This document shows, in pieces, positions 42,223 through 53,142 of a stretch of 64,000 bases of DNA. The notes under the pieces are model-generated. The model ran no database searches. It saw nothing but the letters and a program-made list of their open reading frames with translations, and had not been told where the DNA came from. The stretch is from NCBI RefSeq assembly GCF_932294415.1, contig NC_065537.1:52337802-52401801 (forward strand). Reading direction: 5' to 3'. The stretch comes from Quercus robur. Its lineage: Eukaryota; Streptophyta; Magnoliopsida; Fagales; Fagaceae. Each line of letters opens with the position of its first letter. Positions within the stretch are counted from its first letter, which is position 1. A program made the translations under genes and the position numbers.

Positions 42223-42857
42223 AACATAGAAGTACTTGCTCTTTAGTAAGAAATAGGGAATTTTGATTTTTTTGTTTTTGTTTTTGGTAGATACTAGAGA
42301 GAATGATATCACTGACATTGAACTAGGATTCTGGGAAGCCAAAATATGCAAATTTACAAGATTCAAATTGCTGCTCTCAACTATTTGTCGGAGAACAAGT
42401 GTTATCTTTTTAGTCCATTCTAATTTCCAAAAATTAGGCAAAATATGAAAATTTTAAATTAAAATGGCCATGCTTTCTCAATAACATACCCGAACACTAT
42501 TTTTAATTTAAAGGAAAAACCAAATTATTGTTTGAGAAATGGTAAATTCACAACACCTTCATAATATTATCACAAGAAATTTTAAGTAGCAAACTATTAC
42601 TGTTGGGTAAAAAAAGTAATGTTGATGGTGAACTTAAATTATAACCAGGAATAGTATGCATTACTTTTGTTTGTTCATCGAACTTTAATTCATCCAAGTG
42701 GTTGGTTTGATAAATTAGGCAACATGTTGCCTTATTCATAAATTGATTTTCTATTCCGTTTTCAGCTAAAAAGGAAAAAACTAGGAAAAGTTAAATCAGA
42801 ATCCACCATAACTTCTTTCATTAAAATATAATTATTAAACAATGCATCTCAAGAGAA
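42223..42857. other. Spacer before the tRNA gene, no gene seen
   Basis: AT-rich; the frames at 42067-42441 and 42548-42739 have no recognisable domain. A CAA-containing sequence (ATCTCAAGAGAAG) directly precedes the tRNA. Confidence 0.4.
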
Positions 42858-42930
42858 GCGCCCATGGCCTAATGGATAAGGCGTCTGACTTCTAATCAGG
42901 CGATTGTGGGTTCGAGTCCCACTGGGCGTG
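42858..42930 (+). tRNA. tRNA-Arg (anticodon TCT)
   Basis: 73 nt with acceptor stem GCGCCCA/TGGGCGT and discriminator G; D-loop ATGGATAAGG region (A box); anticodon loop CTTCTAA (anticodon TCT, reads AGA/AGG); T arm GTGGGTTCGAGTCCCAC (B box GGTTCGAGTCC). No intron. A short T tract (CTTTT) follows directly, fitting pol III termination. The anticodon stem ends in a T:G wobble pair (TCTGA against TCAGG); otherwise all stems pair, so it looks functional. Confidence 0.97.
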
Positions 42931-43375
42931 CTTTTGGAATTTTTTAAATTTATTTTTTGGGCTTACATATATTTTCAAGTCTCTGAGCAGCCTCAATTTA
43001 ATTAGTAATCAATGTGATTGAGTAAGAACGGTCTAAGATTTCGATGAAAAAACCAATTGGTTCTGGCATCGACAAGAGATACCTCATTTCTTTCACTACT
43101 GATTTTCCCTGTCACACATCCCTCTAGTCAGTTATCACAAATCACTATGGTTATTGGCCTTTAAAATGACACCCAGTTAATAGGATCACTCATGCAAGTG
43201 TTTAAGTGTGTTGGAGTAAGAGGGGAAGTTCCAAAAGGCTAATGATCGATGATGTTACAACATACTATTTTACACCTGTACACATTAAAAAAAAAAAGAA
43301 AAAAAAGCATTTGACATTGTGTCTTCAAGTCACGATTTCCAAACTACTCAATTCCAAAATGGTAAAGGATGGGGG
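42931..43375. other. Spacer between the tRNA and the decayed LINE, nothing identified
   Basis: No coding signal, only an A-rich stretch at 43288-43307. The 5' end of the truncated LINE lies near 43380. Confidence 0.4.
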
Positions 43376-43379
43376 AAGA

Positions 43380-44752
43380 AAGAATGTGGAATGATGTTAA
43401 CGATTGGCTTCAACAGTTCGGAGGTACAAAAGTCTTTCATCTGAGTAGCACAACTTCAGATCATATTCCTCTCTGGATCGTCTCTGTTTCGTGTGAGCCA
43501 AACGGAGTAGTAATGAAGAAGATTGATAAGTGCGGTTCGGAATTAACCCAGTGGAGTAAAAGGAATTTTGGAAATATTAAGACGAAGTTTGGTGGAGAAA
43601 CGGAAACAACTTGTTCGGGCTGAGCAGATAGCTATTTTATCAGGTTGTAGCTCTCGGGGTTAGAAGTCTGAAATCCGAAATTAATGACTTGCTGGATAAG
43701 GAAAATAGGTTGTGGAAACAACGCTCTTAAGACTTTTTTGGCTTGTTAGAAGGGATAAGAATTCTAAATATTTCCATAGTAGGGCGACTCAGAGACACAG
43801 ACGGAATAAAATTACAGGTATTTATAACTCTTCGGGACAGTGGTGTACAAAACCTGATGAAGTGGCTGATTCTCTTATTGCTTTCTATCAAGAAAAGATC
43901 TGTTCACCTCTTCTAATCCGGTCAGTAATGGAGAGGCCCTAAGCCCAGTTGAAAAAATTGTTACTGATGTGATGAACATTCAGCTTTCTTATGAGTTCAT
44001 AGCATTGGAAGTTCAAATTGCTTTAAAGCAGATGGCTCCTCTCAAAGCTCCAAGTCCGGACGGTATGCCCCTATTTTTTACCAAAATTATTGGGATCTGT
44101 CTCTCAAACTATCCTGTCTTATCTCAATTCAGCATCTCTCCCTCACCCTCTTAATCATACTTTTGTTACCCTTATCCCTATGGTTAAGAGTCCTATGTCA
44201 GTTACTGAATATTGGCCTATTAGTTTATGCAATGTCCTCTATAAAATTTTTTCTAAGGTTTTAGCTAATAGACTTAAGAAAATTTTGCCATCTATTATTA
44301 CTGAACATCAGAGTGCTTTCACAAATAATTGTCTTATTTCTGATAACATTCTTGTAGTATTTGAGACCCTTCACAACATGCATAATCACAAGAGTGGTAA
44401 AACGGGGTATATGACTCTTAAACTTGATATGAGTAAAGCCTAGGGTGGAGTGAGATTTCTTAGAGGATATTAGGAGGAAGTTAGGATTCAATGAAAAATG
44501 GATCACTCTTATGATGACATGTGTTACATCTGTTTCCTACTCTATTTTGTTAAATGGGGAACCCAAGGGTTTGGTTAAACCCACTAGAGAGATCCGTCAG
44601 GGAGATCTGCTTAATTACTTAAGCTGGTTTGGATGGTTCTATTCGGGGTTTCTCACTTTGTAAAAGAAGTCCTAGACTAACTCATTTTGCTTTTTTGCAG
44701 ATGACAATCTTCTTTTTTGTAAAGCTAACAGGAATGATTGCCAAAAGTTGCT
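43380..44752 (+). pseudogene. L1-type LINE ORF2, left part (endonuclease end and RT), 5'-truncated and decayed
   Basis: Begins inside the endonuclease domain (WLQQFGGTKVFHLSS, TSDHIPLWI). It then skips sequence present in the related LINE at 63351-59866, and continues with the linker (ELTQWSKRNFGNIK), RT motifs QMAPLKAPSPDGMP, ISLCNVLYKIFSKVLANRL, LISDNI and LKLDMSKA, and the catalytic box FADDNLLFCK near 44695. Many stops and frameshifts occur. It breaks off in NDCQKLL where element 2 is inserted and resumes at 53143. Confidence 0.88.
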
Positions 44753-46003
44753 TGATAGGCCAAAAACGTATTGACCCCTTGTGATTAATTAATTGATTAA
44801 TTAACCAAGTTTATTAATTAATCATATTAACATGCAAATGCATGGTAGTACAAACAAATCACCAATTAAACTAAGTACAGCAGAAATTAAATTGACATAG
44901 TGATTTGTTTACAAATAAGGAAAACCAACACGACAAAAACCCTATCGGGTGATTTTAAGGTCACCACTCCCGAGAATCCACTATTATCAAAACAAGCGGT
45001 TACAAGTAAAGGAATCCTAGTACCTTATACCAACCTACAGTTGAACCTTTATCCCAATACCTAATTGGACTTGTTCTGTAGTGACAATCTCTCCTTTTGA
45101 TGCATGGATCCCAGTACGCGACTTCAATCACCAACTAGAGAAGGTTGTTGGTTACAAAGTTCTTCAGTTCATCCAAACAATGAAGATCAAAAAGATACTT
45201 GGTTAAAAAAATCCTACGGTGCACAAACACAACAACTTCTACACAAGAACGATGAATTAGGGCAAATTCTGTCTCCAGTTACAATTTGCTTAAACAAACT
45301 TTGCTCAACACTTGTGTAGTGACAATCTCTCCTTTTGATGCATGGCTCTCAGTACTTGACTAACCAATTGCATGGATCCCAGTACGCGACTTCAATCACC
45401 AACTAGAGAAGGTTGTTGGTTACAAAGTTCTTCAGTTCATCCAAACAATGAAGATCAAAAAGATACTTGGTTAAAAAAATCCTACGGTGCACAAACACAA
45501 CAACTTCTACACAAGAACGATGAACTAGGGCAAATTCTGTCTCCAGTTACAATTTGCTTAAACAAACTTTGCTCAACACTTGTGCAACTTGTGTCACCTT
45601 TTGACGGCCCTTAAAATAATCATTTTATATGTCTAGGGTTGTGAGAAAAGAAAGCCCAAACACATAATCACGGATTAGAGTCAAAACAGATCTGAAATTC
45701 TGTTTTTCATAATCGTTGACAAATACCTTATCTATCGAGCTGCTATCAAGTCACGAGGCTAGAACAGCTCTTCAAGCTCGATAGATGCTAACTATCAAGT
45801 TTTAATGAACTTGCACTTTTTAGCTTAAATCTTGAACAGACTTGCATGACTTTAACACTTGATCTTGAAACAAAATTTCTTGAAATATTAAACACATCCT
45901 AGATCTACCCAAATACAAGTAAAGTACATTTTGTCAAAGGATTAGCCAATTATCTAAAATAGTGACATATGTTCCTAACAAGTGAATCACATATATCCTA
46001 ACA
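44753..46003 (-). repeat. Element 2 LTR (3' in transcription sense) with internal tandem duplication
   Basis: A block starting CATGGATCCCAGTACGCGAC at about 45102 recurs at 45370, an offset of 268 bp, and runs to about 45315 and 45583. The copies are nearly identical (I noticed one substitution, GATGAATTAGG against GATGAACTAGG). The right LTR has a single copy, so the duplication is recent. Confidence 0.85.
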
Positions 46004-46557
46004 ATCTCCCCCTTTAGCAATCCGTGACAAAACCACAACAAACAAATGAACATATGAGAGAAGTTATAAATCACTCAACTCATACTCACTTGTTAAATAC
46101 AATAAAATCTATCCTAACACAAACTCTTGAAAAACTTTGCAAGAAAAGAGTTTATGGCAAATAGACTTTGGCAACCTATATTTCTGAAACACTTTAAACA
46201 AAACTCATCAAGGCATCTTTATGTGAAACAAAAATAATTGCATACAAGTAATAAGGAGCATATGCATAAAAAGAGAAAAGAAACAACACATGTAAGGGTA
46301 GGTGAAAGAAATATACATCAACATATAAAGAAGATAAATACAATATATGTCAATACTGGTTACAAGATCCATGTACAAGATATAAATGTATCTAAAGTAG
46401 AGAAAAGAAAAAGATACAAATAATCCTCACTACATCCCTTAGATATCAACACTCTCTCTAACAAAATGGTCCTATAATAACTCTTCCCCTAAGAATGACT
46501 ACTATCATATCCAAAACTACTCCCCCTTTCTGTCACGAGTGACAAAAGGTATGAGTG

Positions 46558-47742
46558 TCAAGTAGACATCTCATCTGTACCGGAAGAGTTAGCATCTCCA
46601 TCATCATCATCCTCGGAAGCAGTAGCATCATCATCATCATCCTCAGCCTCAAAAGCCACTGAAGGAGTTGGAGGAGAAGCCTCAGGAACAAAGCCACCCA
46701 TGACCACCTGCCGTTGTGCAATACAACCAACACAAATGTTCACTTGATACAGCTCAGTAGAGAGTGTATCAAGACGAGTATCCATACGCTGAAGCTGCGT
46801 CATGATGTCTCCAAGAGTCGCATCGCCCGTATAAGAGGAGGGAGCGGATGTGGATGGAGCAGATTGGGATGGAACCGAACGGGAGGGAAGAGTTGCTGAC
46901 CTAGATTGTCTCGACCTAAACTGCGCCTTGCTTCGTTTAACAGTAGTGGCGTCTATGGCACACATATAGGAAAAGTGGTCAAACATTGGAAAAGGAACAA
47001 AAAAGTGGCGTAAGATCCTTGTGATAGTGGAAGGGAAGATGAGCTTATCACAGGTCGCCATATCCCTATAGATGTCTATGATAGAAAGAATAAAGTGAGA
47101 AGGAAAATCTATAGTAAGATGCTCAAGAAGGGACAACAAAAATCGAGCATGAGACTCTATGATAGAGTTATAGTAAGAAAGAGGGTGAAGAACAAAAGTC
47201 ATAACCATGTTAAAAAACCGAGGGCCTTTTGCAAAGCCCGAACAAAAAGTGAACTGACGCTCACCCCAATCAGAAGGGCGCTCACAGAAAGCAGATTTGA
47301 GCTCATCTTTAGACACAATCTTAAGACTTTCACAACCAGGATAGTTAGGAAACTCTACCCTAGGGACACGGAGCACATCCACAACAATCTGCAGTGTGAC
47401 AACAATGTGCGTATCTCAAACGCGAGTGATAAAATGAGATACTGAATAATCAAATCCATGCACGTTGGAATAAAACTCCTGGATCAGCAAGGATGGACAT
47501 ATGACCGGGACGTCACACAATAACTCCTAACCCCGACTGTGAATGACATCGAGTAAGTCAATGTTGGCAAAGTCTGCCAAGATGACTTGGCATTCAGAAT
47601 GAATGCCTCGTTAAGAAAAGTTCTTTGAGAAAGCCTTTCAGGCATCTTCATCATAGAACCGAACAGAGGAAGGAGTAGGATCAGACGAAGTGGATGCCCC
47701 AGAACGAAGAGGGTTCTGGGATGAAGTAGACTTGCGTTTAGG
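46558..47742 (-). pseudogene. Element 2 second ORF, plant transposon-like protein
   Basis: Starts MAPKRKSTSSQNPLRSG at about 47742. The N-terminal part is broken by stops, but the frame 47382-46558 is open for 274 residues. It carries VLRVPRVEFPNYPGC, DWGERQFTFCSGFAKGP, the shared FPSHFILSIIDIYRDMATCDK core, a Ser/Pro linker, MTQLQRMDTRLDTLSTELYQV and an acidic Asp-rich tail. The core and tail are conserved with element 1 (21858-23011). The family resembles 'putative plant transposon protein' of eudicots; the function is unknown. A captured host gene or an accessory gene of an ancestral element are both possible. Confidence 0.65.
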
Positions 47743-48124
47743 TGCCATAGACACAGACTAACGCAAACAAAAGAGAGAGGGAGAGAGAGAGAGAGAGACA
47801 ATTAGAAAAGTCCCAACACAGTTCAAATATAACAAGTATATTAAAAAGAGAGTACGTATGCATGGGAAATGCATAAACATGTGACATGCAATATAAAAAC
47901 ATCATGGGCTCAGTCCAATCCAATCCTACCAGTACATAATCAATTTGCACACATCTAAATGCATGATAATACTGTTATAATGCTCATGTGATGCAATGCA
48001 TAAGGTTTTTAAGATCAAATCTTTAAAACCCATCCCAAAATTTCAACAAAAACTAAACAATTTTGAAAAACCCCAAATTTTTTTAAAAACCCCAAATCCT
48101 AGGTTTCAAAACATGAAATGCATG

Positions 48125-48243
48125 TGTACGCGCCAAAGATGAGGTTATTGGGTTAAACCTCACTTGGGCGCACAACTTACTTGTATAGTGGGTTTGGATA
48201 TCCTACTTTGGGTCGTTCTAGACTCAGAGACTCAATGAGATCA

Positions 48244-48285
<42 letters not shown>

Positions 48286-48770
48286 GCTTTCCTTTTCTAT
48301 ACTCTCTTTCTCTCTCTATTTCTCTCCCCAGAATTCCATCCCCTTCCCATTCTTTAGCTTCTCCTATTTATAGTCAATTATTAGTGGGAAGATTATCATT
48401 ACTTTTAAAACTAGTGCAATGAGAGGTCCAATGTCGTTAATTGTAAGTGGGGGTTTAGGTGAGAGTGGCTTTGGAAATGGTTCTCACTTCAGCAAATGTG
48501 CTCGGCGGCGAAGTTCCCTAAAGCATTGCCGGGCACACAAATGGTGGTGTGACCGAACAACCGCAACCTTGCTTGGGGATGACTTGTTGAGCAATATGCA
48601 AGCTAGAATTAGCTGCCTACTTCTCAGGCCTTTGAACAACACCCAGCTTGGGCTCGTGGCTTTTGTGGGCTTGGGCCGGGATCCTGAGTAGAGCAGAGGT
48701 TAGGCCCCTAGGTCATACTACTAATCCATAGTCCAAGGCCCGAATGGACTTGGATTTACGGGGCCGTACA
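48125..48770. mobile_element. Probable solo LTR (or TRIM) nested in element 2
   Basis: A 646-bp segment absent from element 1 at the same place. Its ends are TGTACGCGCC...GGGCCGTACA, i.e. TG...CA with a TGTACG inverted terminus. The flanks GCATG (48120-48124) and GCCTG (48771-48775) match in 4 of 5 positions. Inside are a (CT)n tract (48248-48282) and a TATTTATAG box near 48367, as in an LTR promoter. The base composition is richer in G+C than the host element. No internal retrotransposon sequence was seen. Confidence 0.7.
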
Positions 48771-48879
48771 GCCTGAATATGAGAGATTAGAAGCTTACCA
48801 AGTGAAGAAAATCTTGAAAAAGCTTGAAGAAACCTTGAGGAAGAAGTTTGGAGTGAGTAAGAGAGGTTTGGGAAGTGAA

Positions 48880-49210
48880 AGGACGGATAGATCGAGAGAG
48901 ATGTCGAGCAAAATGACAAATGGATCGTGCTGAATGAATATATAGAAGTTTAGTAAATCTCAACAGATAGAGGTGTCAAGAGGTGTTGAGACAGGTGTCG
49001 AACATAAAAGGCTTTGACAGATGCAGCTGTCGAGGAACAATTCAACAGAAAAGATAATAAAGAAGCTCGATCGATCCACCAGCTGTTGAGAAGCTATCGA
49101 GGGGTCAGAAACTTTGTCAATCGATCTACCTAGCTATCGAGATTGTGATAAGAAGAAGTTGAAAAGCTTGATAGATAGCCAGGTGTCAAGAAGCTGTCGA
49201 GATTGCTTAA
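48880..49210. repeat. CTCGA/TCGAG motif array in element 2
   Basis: Counterpart of 23553-23815, between the second ORF and gag. I count about 7 CTCGA/TCGAG pentamers plus several one-base variants (CTGTTGAGAAGC, GTGTCAAGAAGC). The copies differ in arrangement, which suggests that the short motif, not the exact sequence, is what recurs. Confidence 0.65.
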
Positions 49211-50526
49211 AAACAGTTTTTCAAGAAGGGAAAAACAAAGATATGAATGCAATCAAGCATGCAACTCAACCAAGGATCCAATCAACATTATAAACCCTCA
49301 AAATCATTTCTCAACAACAATTTTAAGCACATAGATCCCAAAAACACATACACACACACACTAAACAAGTTTAACCAATTTTTATATTTCAAAAACAAGT
49401 CAAGACAGTTTAGTGAGCATAAATTAACATATGTAAACCTTGTGATGGCTAAATCACATTGTACCTGCACATGTATCAAGAGTAACAAAGAATATTGCGT
49501 GTTGTGTGTGAAAAACATTGCAAGATTGCATAAGTGTATACATGTTATGACGATTTGAGATATGAGAAAATCACTTTAACTCACACACAATCATAACTGT
49601 TTAATGGGGACTATCACCTTCGAGGTACATCCTATAATTCTCACATCTCCTAGAATATATGCTTGCAATCATATATAAAACATTTTTATTTTTTTTGCTT
49701 TTTATTTTTCTTTGCATATTTTTCTTTTAAGCAAACCATGCATGGGCATATAAGAGATAGAAAAGAAATGGCTAGATGGTTATTTATGCCTTTCTCTTAG
49801 AATTTTCTAGTCATTCCCGTAAAAAATAGTGATACGAGTGTTAAGTATAAGAGATAACTTAATCTTACTCATCACAAACAAGAGCCACAAAGTTCACTTG
49901 CTTAGTTGTACATAGAGATGCTCATCTAAGCTACAAAAGATGCAAAGTTTAGAAAACTTTGTTTCAATGGCCATCTAAGGTACACAAGTACCAATGTACA
50001 CAAAACACACACTGTTTTTGTATTTTTCTAATTTTTTTTTTTTTTATGAAAACCAAAATAAACAAAACTAAAAATTAACAAACAAAAACATGTTAAGCAA
50101 AGTAAAGTATAAAACTAGACTGACTAAAAATAAAAGCAAAACACACAAGTTATGCAAACAAAAACACGAAGAGAGAGAAGAAAGTGATAGAATCACTTGG
50201 AGCCCTTTTCCTTCCACATCTTGGAAGAACCTTTCCTTTGATTAAACCCTTAAACCGACGGTGAGGGGGAAGAATTGAAACCGTTCAAGTTCGAAACGAA
50301 CATGAGGGTTGTGAGAAGATCTCCAAGGGGAGCAAGAGATGATTGAAGCTGATTTTGGCTTCCAGATTCTATCATGTCGTTACTCTGTTAAGTGGCTAAC
50401 CATTTATAGTAATTTGGTTAAGTATGACCGGTAACTCCACAATGATGACAGAGATGCTGTTTCTTATGTTTAGGCTTTTGAGAGTTAGTCTTCTTAGCCC
50501 TAGGGTTTTTTAACTTCTTTCTTATC
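49211..50526. other. Element 2 internal noncoding spacer
   Basis: Aligned by eye to 23816-25180 of element 1. No coding signal. A short T-rich stretch occurs at 50030-50046. Confidence 0.55.
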
Positions 50527-52080
50527 CTACTTAGGGAGTGTTCCTAAGATAGATTTACCCTTGTTTATGTTCTCACTAGCTAAATCATTTTTGACATTAG
50601 TGTTCTCAATTTCAACATTATTAGCAGGAGGAACAAAAATAGTAGAACTAGTAGAAGCAATACTAGGAGGAAAGAAATCATACCCTAAACCGGTTCGATC
50701 AGAAGCAGATTTCTGAAGACTGAGCATCTTATCAAACTTTGCACTTGAAGTTCTCTCCAATTGAGCTCTAACTTGGAACAACTCCGCTTCAAGCTTCTTG
50801 GTCTTCTTAGCCAAGAAATTATTCTCAAATCTCAGTGCTCCAATAGTGTGATTGGCTTCATCAAATTTTGTGGAAAGCTCTTCTCACTCAAGCTCCACAT
50901 CACTAAGCTTCTTGATGGCCAACCTATACATCTTCTCATGCTTCTCTGAGACCTTGTATAACTTTGCATAGGCTGTGTGGATGTCATCTTCTTCATCCAT
51001 CTTCTCAAACTTGGACTCCACCAATTCCTCTTCTTCATCCACATCTTCAACAATCCCCTCAGTAGGATGTCATTTTCTTCGTCCTCAGGCTCAGTGTCGC
51101 TCAAAGTAGCAACAAGTGCTTGCTTTTCCCAATGGTCTTGAGATACGTGGGGCACTCCTGTTTCATGTGACCAAAACCTTGACTCCAAAAACACTTTGGT
51201 CCTGAAGGAACAGTGTACTGACCACCATCCCTAGCATCTTTCTTCCCTTTGTCTTGGCTCTTGAACTGAGAAGAACTGGATTGCCTACAGTCCTTGTCGA
51301 AACCCTTCCCATTGGCATTCTTTATGAACTTCTTGAATTGCCTTGTAATGTAGGACTTTATCTTAGAATCTTTATCGTCTAAAGACTCATCTGTGTCACT
51401 GCTTTTGACCTTCAATGCCATGCTCTTGCTCTTACCCAACTTACTAATCCTCTTTAACCCTAGCTCGTAGGTCTGCAAGTTACCAACTAGCTCTGTCAAA
51501 GGGATCAAGTTAATATCCTTTGATTCCTCGATCGTTGTGATTTTGACATGGAATCTCTTGGGTAGAGACCTGAGCACATTTTTCACAATCTTGAGTTCAG
51601 GAATGGTTTCCCCAAGATTGAAAGCTGAGTTCACTATGTCCTTGAGCTTGGCATAGAACTCATCAAATGACTCATCCTCCTCCATCTTGATTTCTTCAAA
51701 ACTTATAGTGAGCCTCTGAAGCTTTGAATCCTTGACAGTCTTGGTTCCCTCATAGGTTGTCTGGAGAATGGTCCATGCCTCCTTAGCAATTTCAGTAGAG
51801 GATATCTTCTTGAACTCCTCATTAGTGACCGCACTGAATAAAGCATTCAATGCTCTGCTGTTGAAGTTTGCCGCCTTGATCTTGGCATTATCCCAATTGG
51901 CCAACGCTTCCTTTAGCTTGGTCCACCCTATCTCAACAGCTTACCACACTTTCTCATTTAAAGACTGCAAGAAAGCTCTCATGTGTACTTTTCAGTATGC
52001 ATAGTTAGCGCCATCAAATAAAGGAGGTATAATTAATGACTATCCTCTATCTATGACAAACAGGGTCAATGGATCAACAC
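50527..52080 (-). pseudogene. Element 2 gag relic
   Basis: The best-preserved frame is 51904-51101 (267 residues), with the DESFDEFYAKLKDIVNSAFNL core, LRSLPKRFHVKI and a zinc-knuckle relic CFWSQGFGHMKQEC in which the second Cys is lost. The frame shifts near 51120, and coiled-coil pieces continue to 50527. A TAA replaces the Gln of the EKVWQAVEI motif (copy 1 keeps it) upstream of 51904. It is therefore not functional. Confidence 0.85.
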
Positions 52081-52126
52081 AACAAATATTAAAACCTAAT
52101 CAGAGTGTGCCTGCTCTGATACTACT

Positions 52127-53142
52127 TGATAGGCTAAAAACGCATTGACCCCTTGTGATTAATTAATTGATTAATTAGCCAAGTTTATTAATTAATCATA
52201 TTAACATGCAAACGAGTGGTAGCACAAATAAATCACTAATTAAACTAAGTGCAGTGAAAATTAAATTGACACGGTGATTTGTTTACGAATGGGGAAAACC
52301 AACACGACAAAAACCCCACCGAATGATTTTAAGGTCACCACTCCCGAGAATCTACTATTATCAAAACAAGCAGTTACAAGCAAAGGAATCTTAATACCTT
52401 ATACCAACCTACAGTTGAACTCTTATTCTAATACCTAATTAGACTTGTTTTATAGTGACAATTTCTCCTTTTGATGCACGACTCTCAGTACGTGACTAAT
52501 CAATTATGCGGATCCTAGTACGTGACTTCAATCACCGACTAGAGAAGGTTGTTGCCTGCAAAATTCTTCAGTTCATCCAGACGATAAAGATCAAAAAGAT
52601 GCTTGGTTACAAAACCCTACGGTGCACAAACACAGTAACTTCTACACAAGAACGATGAACTAGGGCAAATTCTGTCTCCGGTCACAATTTGCTTAAACAA
52701 ACTTTTCTCAACACTTATGTAACTTGTGTCACCTTTGATGACCCTTAAAATAATCCTTTTATATGTTTAGGATTGTGAGAAAAAAAAAAAAAACCTAAAC
52801 ACATAATCACGGATTAGAATTAAAACAGATCTGAAATTTTGTTTTTCATAAACCTTGACAGATACCCTATCTGTCGAGCTGTTGTCAAGCCACGAGGCTG
52901 GAACAACTCTTCAAGCTCAATAGATGTTAGCTGTCGAGCTTTAATGAACTTGCACTTTTCAGCTTGAATCTTGAACAGACTTGCATGACTTTAACACTTG
53001 ATCTTGGAACAATATTTCTTGAAGTATTAAACACATCCTAGATTTACTCAAATACAAATAAAGTGCGTTTTGTCAAAGGATTAGCCAATTACATAAAATA
53101 GTGACATATGTTCCTAACAAGTGAATTACATATGTCCTAATA
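52127..53142 (-). repeat. Element 2 LTR (5' in transcription sense)
   Basis: TGATAGGCT...TCCTAATA. It has a single copy of the block that is duplicated in the partner LTR. The motif cluster lies at about 52855-52935. Confidence 0.86.

Larger units (their letters stand above)
44753..53142 (-). mobile_element. LTR retrotransposon element 2, same family as element 1 (8390 bp)
   Basis: The LTRs are 44753-46003 (1251 bp, lengthened by an internal duplication) and 52127-53142 (1016 bp). The outer end of the right LTR reads TCCTAATA instead of TCCTAACA. The flanks TTGCT (44748-44752) and GTGCT (53143-53147) match in 4 of 5 positions. The minus-strand primer-binding site TAGTATCAGAGCAGG (about 52125-52111, initiator tRNA-Met type) and the polypurine tract CTAAAGGGGGAGAT (46017-46004) are visible. 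It encodes gag and the same second protein as element 1 and no pol. It is inserted within a LINE and itself carries a probable solo LTR at 48125-48770. Confidence 0.87.

Noticed and set aside
42067-42441. 124-residue minus-strand frame near the tRNA
   Set aside because: Overlaps the hAT-like repeat and AT-rich DNA; no domain.
45104-45614. Two identical 71-residue frames (MDPSTRLQ...)
   Set aside because: They lie in a tandem duplication inside an LTR and have no counterpart frame in the other LTRs.
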